Shown in pieces: positions 26,301-39,300 of a DNA stretch of 64,000 nt. The notes under the pieces are model-generated. The model searched no databases. It saw only the letters and a list, made by a program, of their open reading frames with translations, and had not been told where the DNA came from. The position numbers and the translations under genes are program-made. The stretch spans positions 434,001 to 498,000 of the forward strand of contig CANUEZ040000062.1 in assembly GCA_948099385.1 (NCBI GenBank), written 5' to 3'. Each line of letters starts with the position of its first letter. The stretch's first letter is position 1. The stretch comes from Fasciola hepatica (Eukaryota; Platyhelminthes; Trematoda; Plagiorchiida; Fasciolidae).

Positions 26301-29300
26301 ATAAAAAGAATGGTGTGCATAGAAACAAACATGCCTGTAATTCCGACGAGGGATGAGAAACCAACAATACACAGCGCTTTTGACATCACTGCAGCAACCG
26401 ACACCCGAATGTAAGAACCTTCGATCCCAACTAGTTTGATGTTGGCCTCATCACAATCATTTGGATTTGCGTTTTCCCTACAACAAACTGAGATGTAATA
26501 CTCATCGTGGAAACTTATTTTGGGTGCAAACTAACAACTTTTCATTTATCAACACGACGAGACTGCAACTTGGCGTGGTGTGATGGCTTGCATGCAGGAT
26601 GGTTTCCCTAAGCCAAAGACGCAATCATGCCTCATGACCACGGACTGTTTCTGGCGAGTGCAAACTTCTGCCATAAGAAGTGGCATAGACGCACATGGCA
26701 TCCTCCTACTTCTTCACAACGTCGGATTCCGATTGACCATATTGTGATCGGTTACCGCTGGCGTGGATCAACTGGAGATTGTCGTTTATTTTGCTCTACG
26801 CCTGTGGACTCAGATCACGCCTTGATACGTGCTCACTTCTGTCTACGTCTCATCCGTGCACGTTACAACGAAAATGCTGCCCGTGCCGCGCAGTTGCTCT
26901 TGGACGATAACCACTGATACAAGTTCCAGACGGAGCTGTCTACGCAGTTATCGATGCAGCCAGATGTTCAGGACCCAAATGAACGCTGGTAGCAGATCAA
27001 GGATTATTTGCATACCGCTTCGAATGCCACCCAGAACTCTGCTTCAAGTCGGTCTCAAACCGATGGATATCTCCTATATCAGCTGCTTTGTTGGACGCTC
27101 GCAGATCCGTTCCTCTGGATGCCACATCAAATGAAGCGCGTAAATCCCTTGGACGACAACTGAATAGGAGCCTGCGGAATGACCGTGAGCAATGGTGGAT
27201 TGAGAAATGTACGGAAATGGAGAAGGCTGCGTCCATTAGCAATACTTTCATTCTTTTCCGTCTGATTAGAGATACCGGTCCACGGAAGCCTGGTGTAAGT
27301 AAGCTAATTAGAGAATCCAACGGCTCACTGATTCACTCTCAGGGACGTCGTCTGGAACGCTGGGCGGAGCACTTGAAGGAACAATTCAGTTGGCTCACTT
27401 CGACGGTGACCTTCCAAATATACCTGCCAGCGAAACGATGCAGGCGGATATCAGTAATCCATCAGAGACGGAGATTATGTGGGAGATCGGTAACCTGAGA
27501 GTGTAAAGCCACTGGACCGGATGCGTTGCCTTCACCTTTTTCCAAGGATGGAGGTGAAGCTTTGGTTGCGGAGTTAATGAAACTCCTCCTATTTATTTGG
27601 CATAGCGGGCAGATTCCCAGGGGACGATGTGAATCGGTGATTGTGCCGATTTACAATGAAAGCTGATACGTCGTATTGTGGAGACCACAGAGAAATTAGC
27701 TTTGTGAATATCGCGTTCAAACTGCTCGCCGGACTTATTCCTAACCGATTATCTAGCGCTGCGAATGTGTACGAGTGAGAATCAAGCCGATTTCAGACCC
27801 GGTCGTGGTTGTATCGCCTACATCTCAACTTTCCAGTAAATAGCAGAGCACAGGCACACCTTCCGTAGGCCCACAATCTGTCTTTCTTAACCTTGTTTCG
27901 GCTTTCGATTTAGTGGATCGCGAAGTTCTTTGGCGTTGCCTCTCATTGAAGGGTGTGCCAGGGAAATTTATTTCTCTTTTCCAATGCGTCTATGCAAACG
28001 GCCGAAGCCGAGTTCGTGCTTACGGCGATCTTTCTCCCGAGTTCACCATGGAAAGTCATGTTCGTCAGGGTTGTACTCTTTCGCCCCTACTCTTTGATTT
28101 GTTATTGAATTGATTATTGAGGTAGCCTTATTCTCCCGTGAGAATAGTGACATCGATCTGTTCGCAGGTAGTAAACTGTCTGGTTTGGAATATGAGGACG
28201 ATATTGTTCTTCTGAGGGAAGATCTAGACAAGTTGCAGGCTCTCTTGAATAGCCCGAACAACAGTTTAGCAACATCTGAGGTGCGTTTTTCACCTTTTAA
28301 ATGTAAAATTCTGTTGCAGGACTGGGTTGGCTATGCACCAAACCTTGTTTTGGCGGTGGAAACTCTAACTGAAGTAGACTAGCTTTGTTACCTGGGCAGT
28401 AACTTTTCACTAGGTGGACAGAAATGAGATGAAGTGTCATCGCGTGTACAGAAGGCACCTTTGGCTTTTGCCAGCGGCCGCCATTTGTGGCGTCGGTGTG
28501 ACATTCGATTGTTTGCAAAGGGTAGAGTGTACACTTTGGTGGTTAGGTCCGTCCTTCTATACGGTTCAGAAACATGGCCATTAAGGGTAGAAGATAAGTG
28601 AATACTGTCGGCGTTCAAGCACTGATTTCTCTGTAGCATTGCCCAGATATGGTGAGAACACCGTATGAGCAATGCTGAGTTTCGGCGTAGGGTGTTGGTA
28701 ACCGGAGGTCAACCCCTGGATCAAGTACTGAATCTAAGCAGGTTTGGACATGTATTACGCATGCCAACCGATAGACTTACTCAGCGTACGCTGTCCTCGG
28801 AAGCAAGTGGTGATTGGAAGGTAGGTCGAGGTGGTCAGTCCTTGACATGGTAATAGGGCATGAAAGCCTTGACCAGTGAACTGGCCACGTAGAACGTGTT
28901 AGACTTACAGGTTGGGGTCCACGCGATCCGCTTACTAAATGGTTGGAGACATTAAAAGATATGGCTAGGAGTCACGACCAGTGGCGTAGTTGCATTCGGA
29001 CTATTTTCCTGTTGTCTTGATTTCCGCTTGATACTTTGACTTCTTGGATCTTCATCGCTGTGCTTCTACTCTTTTCGCCCTTTACTGGGCGATGCCGGAA
29101 GGTAAAAACCGAAATCAGAGCACAGAAGTGCAAGGTTAATGGTGGAATGAACTAAAACTGAAACTGACCGTCATATCACGATTTACGGACGCTTGCGACT
29201 TATGCTGGCACGATAGTTGTATTGATTGTTTTAAGTGAAACCAACAGGCTGGCCAGCAATGGACTCCAACGCTAAAAGTACATTTTACTGGCCACCACCA

Positions 29301-30226
29301 CAGGTGGCAATGGCTGTCGCAAATAGCTGAGCACGTACAGCGGAATTTCCGAACATCCACTAACACTGTTTTTCAGATCATTCCAATGGGCTTCCGTGAA
29401 CTAACTGAAGAAGCTACGATATCAATACAAATAAACTCAAGTGCAACATTTGTCACCAGTCACAACAAAAGGACCTAGCGCAGAATCAAATGAAGTTTTC
29501 TATCGGTGTGCAGATATTTGACCCGCTTGCTGTGTTCGCTGATAAGGAGTTTCAGTGGTGACGTAGTGCTCTGCCAATCCATCTCCAATCGACCAGACTT
29601 CACCTTTTTTCCGAAAACATAAAAAAGTCAGAATTTTTGTCCTATTCTGGCTTACACCTCAACACTTCCAAATGTTGAGTATACTCTCTCCCTTTCTCGT
29701 TCACCGCCATCAACACAGGCCCCGTTCCAAGTGCAGACTCGACCAAATACTCAGGCGTTACAATCAGCGCCAATTTACAGCATGTTTATTTTACACATTT
29801 TTTCCATATCCGCCTGATTTCAGGCTGTGTTCCAGACAAAGTATGGTCGAGAAGAAAGGGGGTACGTTATATCAGAATCCATTTGTTTGCGGGGGCAACA
29901 CTGTCAGCCCATTCAGGCCAAAGCAAGTGGCTATCTTGGGGCTACACATCCGGAGCTTTTAGTTATCCAAAGCTTAACCCGCGAGGAAGCAGGAAGAAGC
30001 GTGAGGTCCGCACACCACAAGGGCCGCTGAATGATTGCTCAGTTCATACGCCTTTCGGATAAGACCCGACATCCTGGGCGCCCAGTGCAACCCTACGTCA
30101 TAGATGCCGGTGGACATAGTGTTCTATGCTACGTACGCCGTCAGTGGCTGATTTGGAATCCATGGTCTCCTGATATTCTTCATTGCGTAGAAAAAACTAT
30201 GTCGACTTAGTTTTCAACTTCGTAAG

Positions 30227-30315
<89 letters not shown>

Positions 30316-33300
30316 TGCACTTTCAACGTGCACCATGGGTAGCAACATCAGTGAGAAATGGATGCCAGTCGAGGAGGGACGCAAGAGAACGTATTCAGGA
30401 TTTTCGTCGGAAGCAGTACTGTACAGACAACCGAAGTTCCCGATGGATGTGGAAAGTTACGAGAAGGAACAGGAAAAAGCGAAGAGTTGGGTGAGGGGTT
30501 GAGGGAACAATCCGCTTTACACGGCGTAAGAGTGCATTCGTTTGTTCGCAAGGTCTAATCCATTATGATCGAATTTTTCATGGCAGTTCACTGTGGACTA
30601 TTATTATACCCAACAGGCCGGTTCTGGATTGGCGATAGGTCGAGGGGATCTGTTCCGGCCTTTTAATTTAATGATGCACCTCTAGCCTTTGCATAGTCAA
30701 TCGCATTCTACGAAGCAGTAGTTCCTCGAAACGAGGCGGTGATCTGTGGTACGATATGTCTGCCTCCGTTGGGAAACCTCGTCGGGTAAATAGAACAAGA
30801 CAAGGGGGTTACGGCCTTCATGGAGAGAGAAAACTTTTCGTTGGTTTGTGTTTCTGCCGACGGGCTATGGCCCTACTTTGTGTCGGGCCACAGTGTTTTC
30901 CACAGATTTATCCAACGTTTAAGAGCAGAGAACGTTAGACAAGTGGGAAAACCCACCACATCTCCGAATACTAGTGTGTATTTGGTGAGCTGAAGTTCAC
31001 TTTGATGACGGTTAATCGCGGCCTAAGGACGCGTGCGGTAGCATACAGTTCTGTTCTTTGATAGGAATACACGAAAAAATCATGGTACTTTGCGACGTCA
31101 ATCAAAAACGTTTATCGGTAGTAGTGACTGCAAAATCGTCCCAGGCTAAAATAGACACGATTGCTCACATGCATTATCATCTGTTTAATTCTGCTCTGTA
31201 AATTCCATTGAGCATGCTGCAACTCTCGGAAAATTGACAGGAAAATTCAGACAAACGTCTGGAAGAATTGTGAAACAGGAAGGCTAGTGACTGAATGAAC
31301 GGCACTGTTTGCTTGTGTATCTATCAGAATGAAGACCCCTGTGTATCAATAACCCACTTGAAAAAGAAAAGAATTGGCACGTTAACTTACGTCCGCAGAG
31401 TGACTTGATTGCGCTGACCTAGTACCCATGCATTTCCGCCAACCACGTCATTGAATGTGCGTCGAGCAGGAACCAAACCAAATCGACCGGCCGCATGACC
31501 TCGGAATGCAACCACAGCCACATCCTTCTGACGTACAGCTACCGTGACACAAGAGACCTTCTGACCCAGACGCAATGTGCACGCATCTTTTTCATCGTCC
31601 CGATGATTGATTGAATTTAACAACCAACTAGACAGAGCTAGCTCAAGCCGGGAGGCAGCAAAATCCACAAAAGTGACTACTGCATTATACAGCTCACCGG
31701 GTCTGCATTCCATTCCTTCCGCATTTTCGCGATAAACCAAGGCAGAGACCCAAGAATTTTTATTCTTTCTGGATGCGGAATGTGACGCAATCTGACCTTG
31801 TGTCTGTTTGCACGCCTCGCCAACCGCGATCAATGCGTCCGAATCAGTGATCTGAAAACTGACCAAATCGCCTATTCGATACATAGACAATGCATTTTCT
31901 GAAAGGGACAAATAAGAGAGTTACGTAATTTAAAAACAAACACTGATAACTGCACGAAGTGATGAACATCACATGGGGATGATGAGGAGGAAATCGGCCA
32001 GTAGTACGTGAAGGGATGCGGGATGATAATTTTGACATGTGGCTATTGCTTTTCCTGAGTCGCATCAAGCTGAAGTAAAGTCTTCCGGCTGCTACCTCCA
32101 GTAGTCAAAAATGACAAACTGGATCAAAACAATGACGAGATACAAGCATAAGAGGGTACCGAGAAGCCTCGCAAATCCCATTAGACCAAAGTCGACGTGT
32201 GTGTTTTGGATACCTCTCCGCCACACTATGGAGTGTCAATTCTGATCTAACTCACGAATGTCATTTGTGTCAACGCACAGACAGACCAATTATATCCATC
32301 GGAAGAGACAGGCGAAGTTTACGTCCACAGTAAACTAACTCAGCATTAATGACTGCTTCACCTGGGCAATTGCCTTGTGTCGAAAGACTACGGGCGTGAT
32401 CTGTACCATATTAATCCATCTGACCCACTAAATCTGAACAAGGATACACGTCATGCATTGTCTGGCGTACAATTACTATATACCGGGCTTGGAGTCAGGC
32501 ATGGGACCAATACCACAAGCACAGAAAGAGGTAACAACGAGGGAGAATGTGAATTACGTTCTTCGAAGAGTAGGAATTCACGTAAATTATTCGAGGTCTT
32601 GTAGGCTGCTGTATTACCCGGTCGCTTAGCCTAGAGCGGAAGGATGATTGACGGGAGCTCGTTCGGTCTTTTCTTCGAAGATGCCTCTCTAGCTTTTGCA
32701 CATTTGAAAGCGACCTTCAGGGCAGCAGCAATGTTCCAGACGAGTCGGTATCCAGAAGTGCTTCATGAGCCTCCTCTAAATAACCTCACCAAATGTGCAG
32801 CAAGGTAGGGGATAGTGGTCAGCGACATACGTCATGCTACAGTGTCACCCTTAGATGTCTGGCAACTCAGTTTCTCAGTTGTACGGAATAACTGACTAGA
32901 TTATTTCAAAGCAGATAATGAGGAATCCAATTGGAATGTTCACATCCAAAAATCCAATTAGTGACCTTTCGTCTGCGAAGCAGTTGCTCTTCAAGTTGTA
33001 AGGATCGGATTAGAAGCCGCAATATTGGTGTTCAATTATTGTAAGTGCGAGAACTCATGAAGACGGTTACTAAGTTGAGCTGATTAAGTTCTGTTTTGTG
33101 GTTTCAGTTTTAAACCAGAAACTTCATAATGGTACGAAACCGCATATAGCTGATTCATTTTATCTGAGACAAGCAGATCGTCGAGTAACTTGCAATCTTG
33201 GTCCAGTCAGTTGACATAAGCTTTGGTTGGGCTGACGTATTCCCGACGGACACTTTCAAACAGGTCAGCGGCATCACGTTCTACCCCAAAAGTTGTACAT

Positions 33301-36300
33301 TTTCAGTTTCGTGACTGGACTGAAATTGAAAAAAAAATTTTACTTTAATGGTCAGGCCGCAGGTTGCCGTACTGGAGCTTGGTTAATGTTAGTGTTCGTG
33401 CTCGTTGATACGCTTTGATGAGCTACGGCTCGCGGAGTTTTCCTTTGCCTTTGCACAATGGGCAAATGCAACTCCAATCGGAAGGGCACCGTCCCAGCAT
33501 ACTACGTAACATGAAACGCTGATATACACTCGTCAAGACACAGCGAGAATCAAAAGCAGTAAGTGCGAAAGATCGCTCCTTTGTTTACTAGTTTGGATTG
33601 TGATCTCTTAGTGAGGCCTGGCCGGAAGTTACATAGGTTACATAGGGGAAAAGGAGTACGCTTGTTATTATACGCTTGCACATGAGTGTAGAAGGGGTAT
33701 ATCGATAGCCTTGAAGACCCACTGATCTATTAAATATAACAAACAGCCTGCCGATGAGGCTTGAAGTGGTAAAGCCGAACGAATGAAGAGAAACTCCATG
33801 CATAAATTCGCCAATGACCGTCACAATCGGTCACGCCATTTAACGTCGCCAACAATTCACTAAGTCAGCTTCAACGAATCCTAATAAGGAAATCGAAGAC
33901 GCCCAACAGAACTGGGAACATTGATTAGGGTTTGTCGCTGTTTTGTCACTTCACGGATTAACGAATGCTACACGTCCTCCACTACGAGCAAAAACAACAA
34001 ACACGAACCAAGGGCTTACGCGATGATACATGAAATACATGACTGAATCAGCGAGGTCTGTGAGAGCTTCAGGTTTGTTGAGGTGACTTACAAAAAACCA
34101 TGCCGTGCTGTTGCCCGCGTTGTGCCATAGGTCATTGCTCCTGCGAGAGGACACGACAATTTCAAGGACCAATTACCCGCTATGATTATTTATTATCCCA
34201 TGCTTTTACATGCATGCAGAGGAAAGAGCGCACTCCGAAGCCTTAAAGGACCACTGCGCTATTAGGGATAACCGGCGATTATGACACTCAGAATGGGATA
34301 GGAGAACCACATAAGGCCCCAATACAGAAGGTGTGGTAAAGAGACAGACGAAAGTAGATTGCTGTGACTAACAAACTTTTCATCAGATATCGAAGAATGC
34401 ATGATTAGAATATTGTTTTCACAGTTGAACGCAAGATTATAATCGCTGGTTCAAGTCAAGACACTTCAGTAGTGGTTTACACTCCCGAAGAGGTGGATTT
34501 CCAGCATTTACAACATATTGGTTTGTATCCCTCATCTTTTTATTCACTAACTATTATTATGTAATAGTAAAGTATTTTAGGAAGGGAGACACGGCCGGTT
34601 AGAGGCTGCGAACTGAGGAAAGTGGCCGTCGGCGGAAGCAACAGTCGAATCCGTGACAGAAGGGTTGGGAGCCCATCATGACCATTTGACGATCGCCGGT
34701 CTGTAGATTTAAAGATACGGAAGCGGGAAATACGTACGAACTGTGGCAATTTTCGTCCAGGAAAACAGTTCCGTAAGTCAGTGGCGACTTTCATCAGATC
34801 AACGGACAGATGATTAGGACATGGAAAAACAGAATTGCAACATGCATAAACACGAGTAAATAGGAGTTTAAACTTCCAGGGTGTGCACGACGCGGCCACA
34901 GATTTTGAAAGTTTGTTTACGGGGTGATAAATGTCTGGAGGTATTTCGGAAGTAAACTGGCCTTAAGTATTGAATTGTCAATCAGTGATCTGTGGATATG
35001 CAAACCTATTTATCAATGTGTTTCATAGTCATTACTACCAAGTTGAAATCTATTTCCGAAGGGCCAGAAAAATAACGAGAGATGAGTGAAACCAGTGGTG
35101 AATGCACGAAACCACAAATTTCAAAAGTAACTGATGGGAGTATCGAGAGTTATCTCAAACACAGAGAGAGAAACGTTAACCTTCTAATTGTTTAGCCTAG
35201 CCAGCAGATCGGATGGTGATAAAAAAAAATGATACACATTTCCAAGGCATTCTGTAAAATGCGAATCCAAGCAAATTGGATGAATGAGCAACGATATATC
35301 ATTTCTTCATTCAATAACATAACTAGCCGCTTAAAACGTCTAATTCGACTCAGTAATGTCCTTTTCATGCCAGTAACAGACTGCAAAACCAACTGTATTG
35401 AACTGGGAATGACATCGCCGGAAACGTGTCCGTGTCCATTGTGCAGGGTGATGAAAAAAACGGTGTTTTGCGTGACAAAAGAGAACAGGTTGCCGAAGCG
35501 AGCGTCGGTGGGGCAATGTAATTTCAGTGAACAAACTATTTTATTGCATACAAAGTGCACTACAGCAAAGCAGGTGAACTCCACACATCAAAAACATACT
35601 GTGAGACGAGTTGGTAGCGAACATCCACGTCAAAATTAATTTGTTGACCACACTTTTGGAAAGATGAAAACTCGAGATGGGTGGGAAGAAGGAGAAAGGA
35701 GGGGGGTGGTATGTAACTTAACCATCCGGGAGAAAAAAGGAAGACTGAGAGGTTCAGGTCAGAGATCTAGTGAACGAAGCCTGATAGGGGCGACTAACCG
35801 ACTCCGTTCGAGCCTGGTGTTCAAGAGTAATGGGAACAGGAACAGCCCAGATGAACGACCATTGAATTCGTTGGAAATATTTTGGTAACACATTACTTCA
35901 CCGCGATGTTGTCCTCGCGAAAATAATCAAGTCTCACACCACCTATCATCAAATAACAATGTGAAACTGAGTAATCATATGAGGAAACGCATGAGAGCCG
36001 AATGACAGACAGGCCCTAGTCGCACACCACCGACACTTTGATAGACCGGAGCTGTGCCATTGCTTGGCCTCCATGTTGTCGTTTCCATCCAACATTAGGC
36101 TCGGCGGATAGACCAATACGTGGAAGACTTGCCTCTGTCGTTTCCCCACGCTTGCAGGGTTGGGAACTTCGAAATCCACTAAACAGCTGGATGAAAGCTT
36201 TATCGGATATGGTTCAAAGTCATACTTAGTGGCGGTTATGTTATGACAACACGTCTTCAAACTCCTGAGCAATATCTTCGGTGATTCTTCACGCTTAGTT

Positions 36301-39300
36301 TTCTACTTTATGACTTGCATGGCACCACGCCTCCGTAATTTATACCACGTTATTGATCGGACTACTGAGAGACAGACCGAGCCAAAATAATGTCATCAGC
36401 ATACTTGACTAGGCGGGCTGGATGGACTGCGATTAGGTCACTAATGTAAGTAGTGAATAAGTATGGAGAAATAATAGCTCCTTGGAGAACGCCGGCACTG
36501 CTAAATAGATGCCTGGAAACTTTTCTTCTAACTTTGGTACACTGAGTTCTCTCCGAGAAGTAGTCTTTCATCCAGTTAAGTATGTGGGGCAACTGGAAGA
36601 TTCCAATTTTTTGAGAAGCAAAGATTGTGGTATACTGTCAAACGCTGATGTGTATTCAAAAAAAGGTGCACCTTACTGGTTTGCATGAATCATTGGGAAA
36701 TTTTGCAACGTAATGGATTATGCACGCTACTGCATCGATCGTGGAACGCATGGGTTTGTACGCGAATTAGTGCATTCGTCAGTGGGATTTCTGACTGTTT
36801 TGAAAGCGGTGAAGTATCGCACGTTCGGCTAGTTTCAATATCGACGAGGAAAGTGCAGTTGGGCGGAAATTCTCAGCTCCCGTTTGGTTACTCGACTCTT
36901 TTCGTATGGAAATGATTGTGACAGGGTGCCAACAGTCAGGAGCGGAGTGCGATTCAAGTGCGTGATTGATGAGAGTAGTCACTGGCTCAGAGAGAGGTCC
37001 CACCCCGCATTTGAGTACTGCCGAGGGTAGACTGTCCGGTCCAGGATCTTTGGCGAATTTGGTGAACTCAAGAAGCTTGAAAACTTCCTCAATGAATTTT
37101 CGAATTTCCGAGTTGTTGGTCTGATGCAGAGCTGGGAGTGGGTCATTCGAGTTACGAATGAACTGAGAATTCAGGTGGTCAACATCTTTGTCATCAGAGG
37201 GGAAACTTTTCTGCTGGCCACAGAGTAGTTTGATCCCCTGCCTTCTGTCTTTGATGTTCCTCGAGTGCAGAAATTGTTGAGAAAGTATGAAGTTCACATA
37301 CTTTATTTCTTTCTTTATCAAGGCTGATAGTCAACTGACCCCGGGTGGGTTTCGCATTTTGTAGGCTAACTCATTCCTGCGTAACGATTTGAGACATGGT
37401 GAGACCAGTCTCCCTAGCTGAAGTAAACCGTCCCAGTGGGACAGCAAATGTTAAAGATGTGGTTTATAATTCTGGTTGCAAAATATACCGAACGGGATTG
37501 GCTAAAGCTGTATTGTAACCAGGAGGTGGCGAGAAACAAAGAACGGTTGAACAGTGAAAGGGTTTCTTCAAATAAGTTCCGGTGAGAAAAACGGATCTGT
37601 TTAGTCTGTATGAAGGACAAGTGACCACGTTTCGAGTATATTTCTGGATGAGAGGGTAATATACCATGATCACTGGTACCAAGGGGTGCACCAAGTCTGA
37701 CGAAAAAGAGTGCTGGTTGATTAGAGAGGATACAATCCAACTGCTAGTCACAACCGGTCAGGGCAAGACAAATAAATATCAGAGATTAAAGGATGAGAGC
37801 AGATACGTGGATGCATGATTAGTCTCCTATAATGACCTGAAGATTGTCAGCTTTCTACGGTACGAGGGAAGGTAGTATTGATTCATAGGAGTTAACCAGA
37901 CCTTGTGAATTTTGCGGAGCCAAGCAAACATTCGCGATAATAATAAGGTCAAAACGAGAAAATTCACGACGACATGACGCAGATACACAGTCAATTCCAT
38001 TAGATGAGTCGGAAAAAATGACTGCACTTGCTACACCACTTGGAATTGGTATGTGTGGCAACGTCACCAACTCTTCATGGAATTCTACCTATACTGGTGG
38101 AAGCATTATTTATTTTCCATTCCGGCCACAGAACTGTACATCTTAGCATTCAGCCAGGTTTCCTGAAGGCAAACGACAAACTTATTTCGAAAGGCACGAG
38201 TCATAAGCAGGTAAGTTAGGTCCGGGAGCTTGTTGAACAGAGAACGCACGATGCTACACAACATGCTGGGAGCTGCCATATAATCCGATGGTGTGCGACT
38301 AAGACCTACCTGTCATTCGGCTCTTATGCGTTTCCTCATATGATTACTCAGTTTCACATTGTTATTTGATGATAGGTGATGTGAGACTCATCGACACGTC
38401 TTTTATTGATGACATAAATTGCTTCGATTATTTTCGCGAGGACAACATCGCGGTCAAGTACTGTGTTACCGAAATGATTCGAATGGAAAGGGACCAGGAT
38501 TTTAGCGCAGCATATCAAGTGGCGCGCTAGTCGGGGTCGTTCAAATTGCCTCTTATTGAGGCATTACTTGCAGGGAGGGAGAAAGTGGAAGGAATAGAAT
38601 TTTGTGGCAGGGGAAAATGTTTCTCGCAGGGGGATATTGTAATAAAGGAGGCTGCAATCTGGAGGAACGCCGTACCACAAAAATGCTGAGTAAATCATCC
38701 TGCAAATTCGTTATTTCTAAGCGGCTTTTAAGAAGAATTCCATAGCTCAAAAACAGTACGTTTTACATAAACGGTGAGTTACCACTTACGGCTTCTAGAA
38801 ATCCATTCTTGTTCCGTCATCCAACTATGTAAGGACTGAATAGCTCCATTAACGTAATGCTCCTCGGCTACATATGTGTCCATCATTCGAAGACTGACAA
38901 GGCAACGTCGCTTTGTGGAAGGGGCCACCTCGACCACCTTGGCTATGACGGTTGCACCTGGAGGGAACAGATCCGTCATGCTGACCTTAGGTGGTATATG
39001 GGTGTCCGACAGGAGACGAACTGGTGCCAGACCACGGATTGCAGAGGGAAAATTCACAAAAATGCCGTAATCAACGTGATTCTGGACAGATGCGAACCAC
39101 TGGCTTCCGACCTGAGATACGAAAGCGAAAGTAGTGAAGAGGAGGTAGTAAGAAAAAGTCGAGCGGTAATGAAAATCTGAATAATATTTTATGCTCAAGG
39201 AATATGTGTCACTGTTGTCACCATTCCAAGTACCTTGACGAAGTATGGGTGAGTGCACAGCGGTTCGTTTACACAGCTTGTTTCGTGAAGATTGGGCAAC

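Larger units (their letters stand above)
25534..31390 (-). other. RRP5 intron holding LINE C and TA repeat
   Basis: 5857-bp intron. LINE C (plus strand, antisense to the gene) fills 26600-29125. A diverged copy of the inverted-repeat arm family lies at about 30028-30180, and a TA microsatellite at 30228-30312. The 25534-26600 and 30320-31390 segments hold nothing recognised. Confidence 0.8.
31899..38789 (-). other. RRP5 intron with LINE D and inverted repeats
   Basis: 6891-bp intron. 31899-35540 shows nothing recognised. Then come repeat P (35541-35860), inverted arm L (35880-36035), an RTE-type 3' fragment, LINE D and inverted arm R (38290-38480). Confidence 0.8.

Noticed and set aside
30183..30494. 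103-codon frame with a long Tyr-Ile run
   Set aside because: Produced by the TA microsatellite.
35229..35639. 136-codon plus-strand frame with a CPCPLC cluster
   Set aside because: Its 3' third is inside dispersed repeat P and nothing in it matches a family I know. The opposite strand is equally open.
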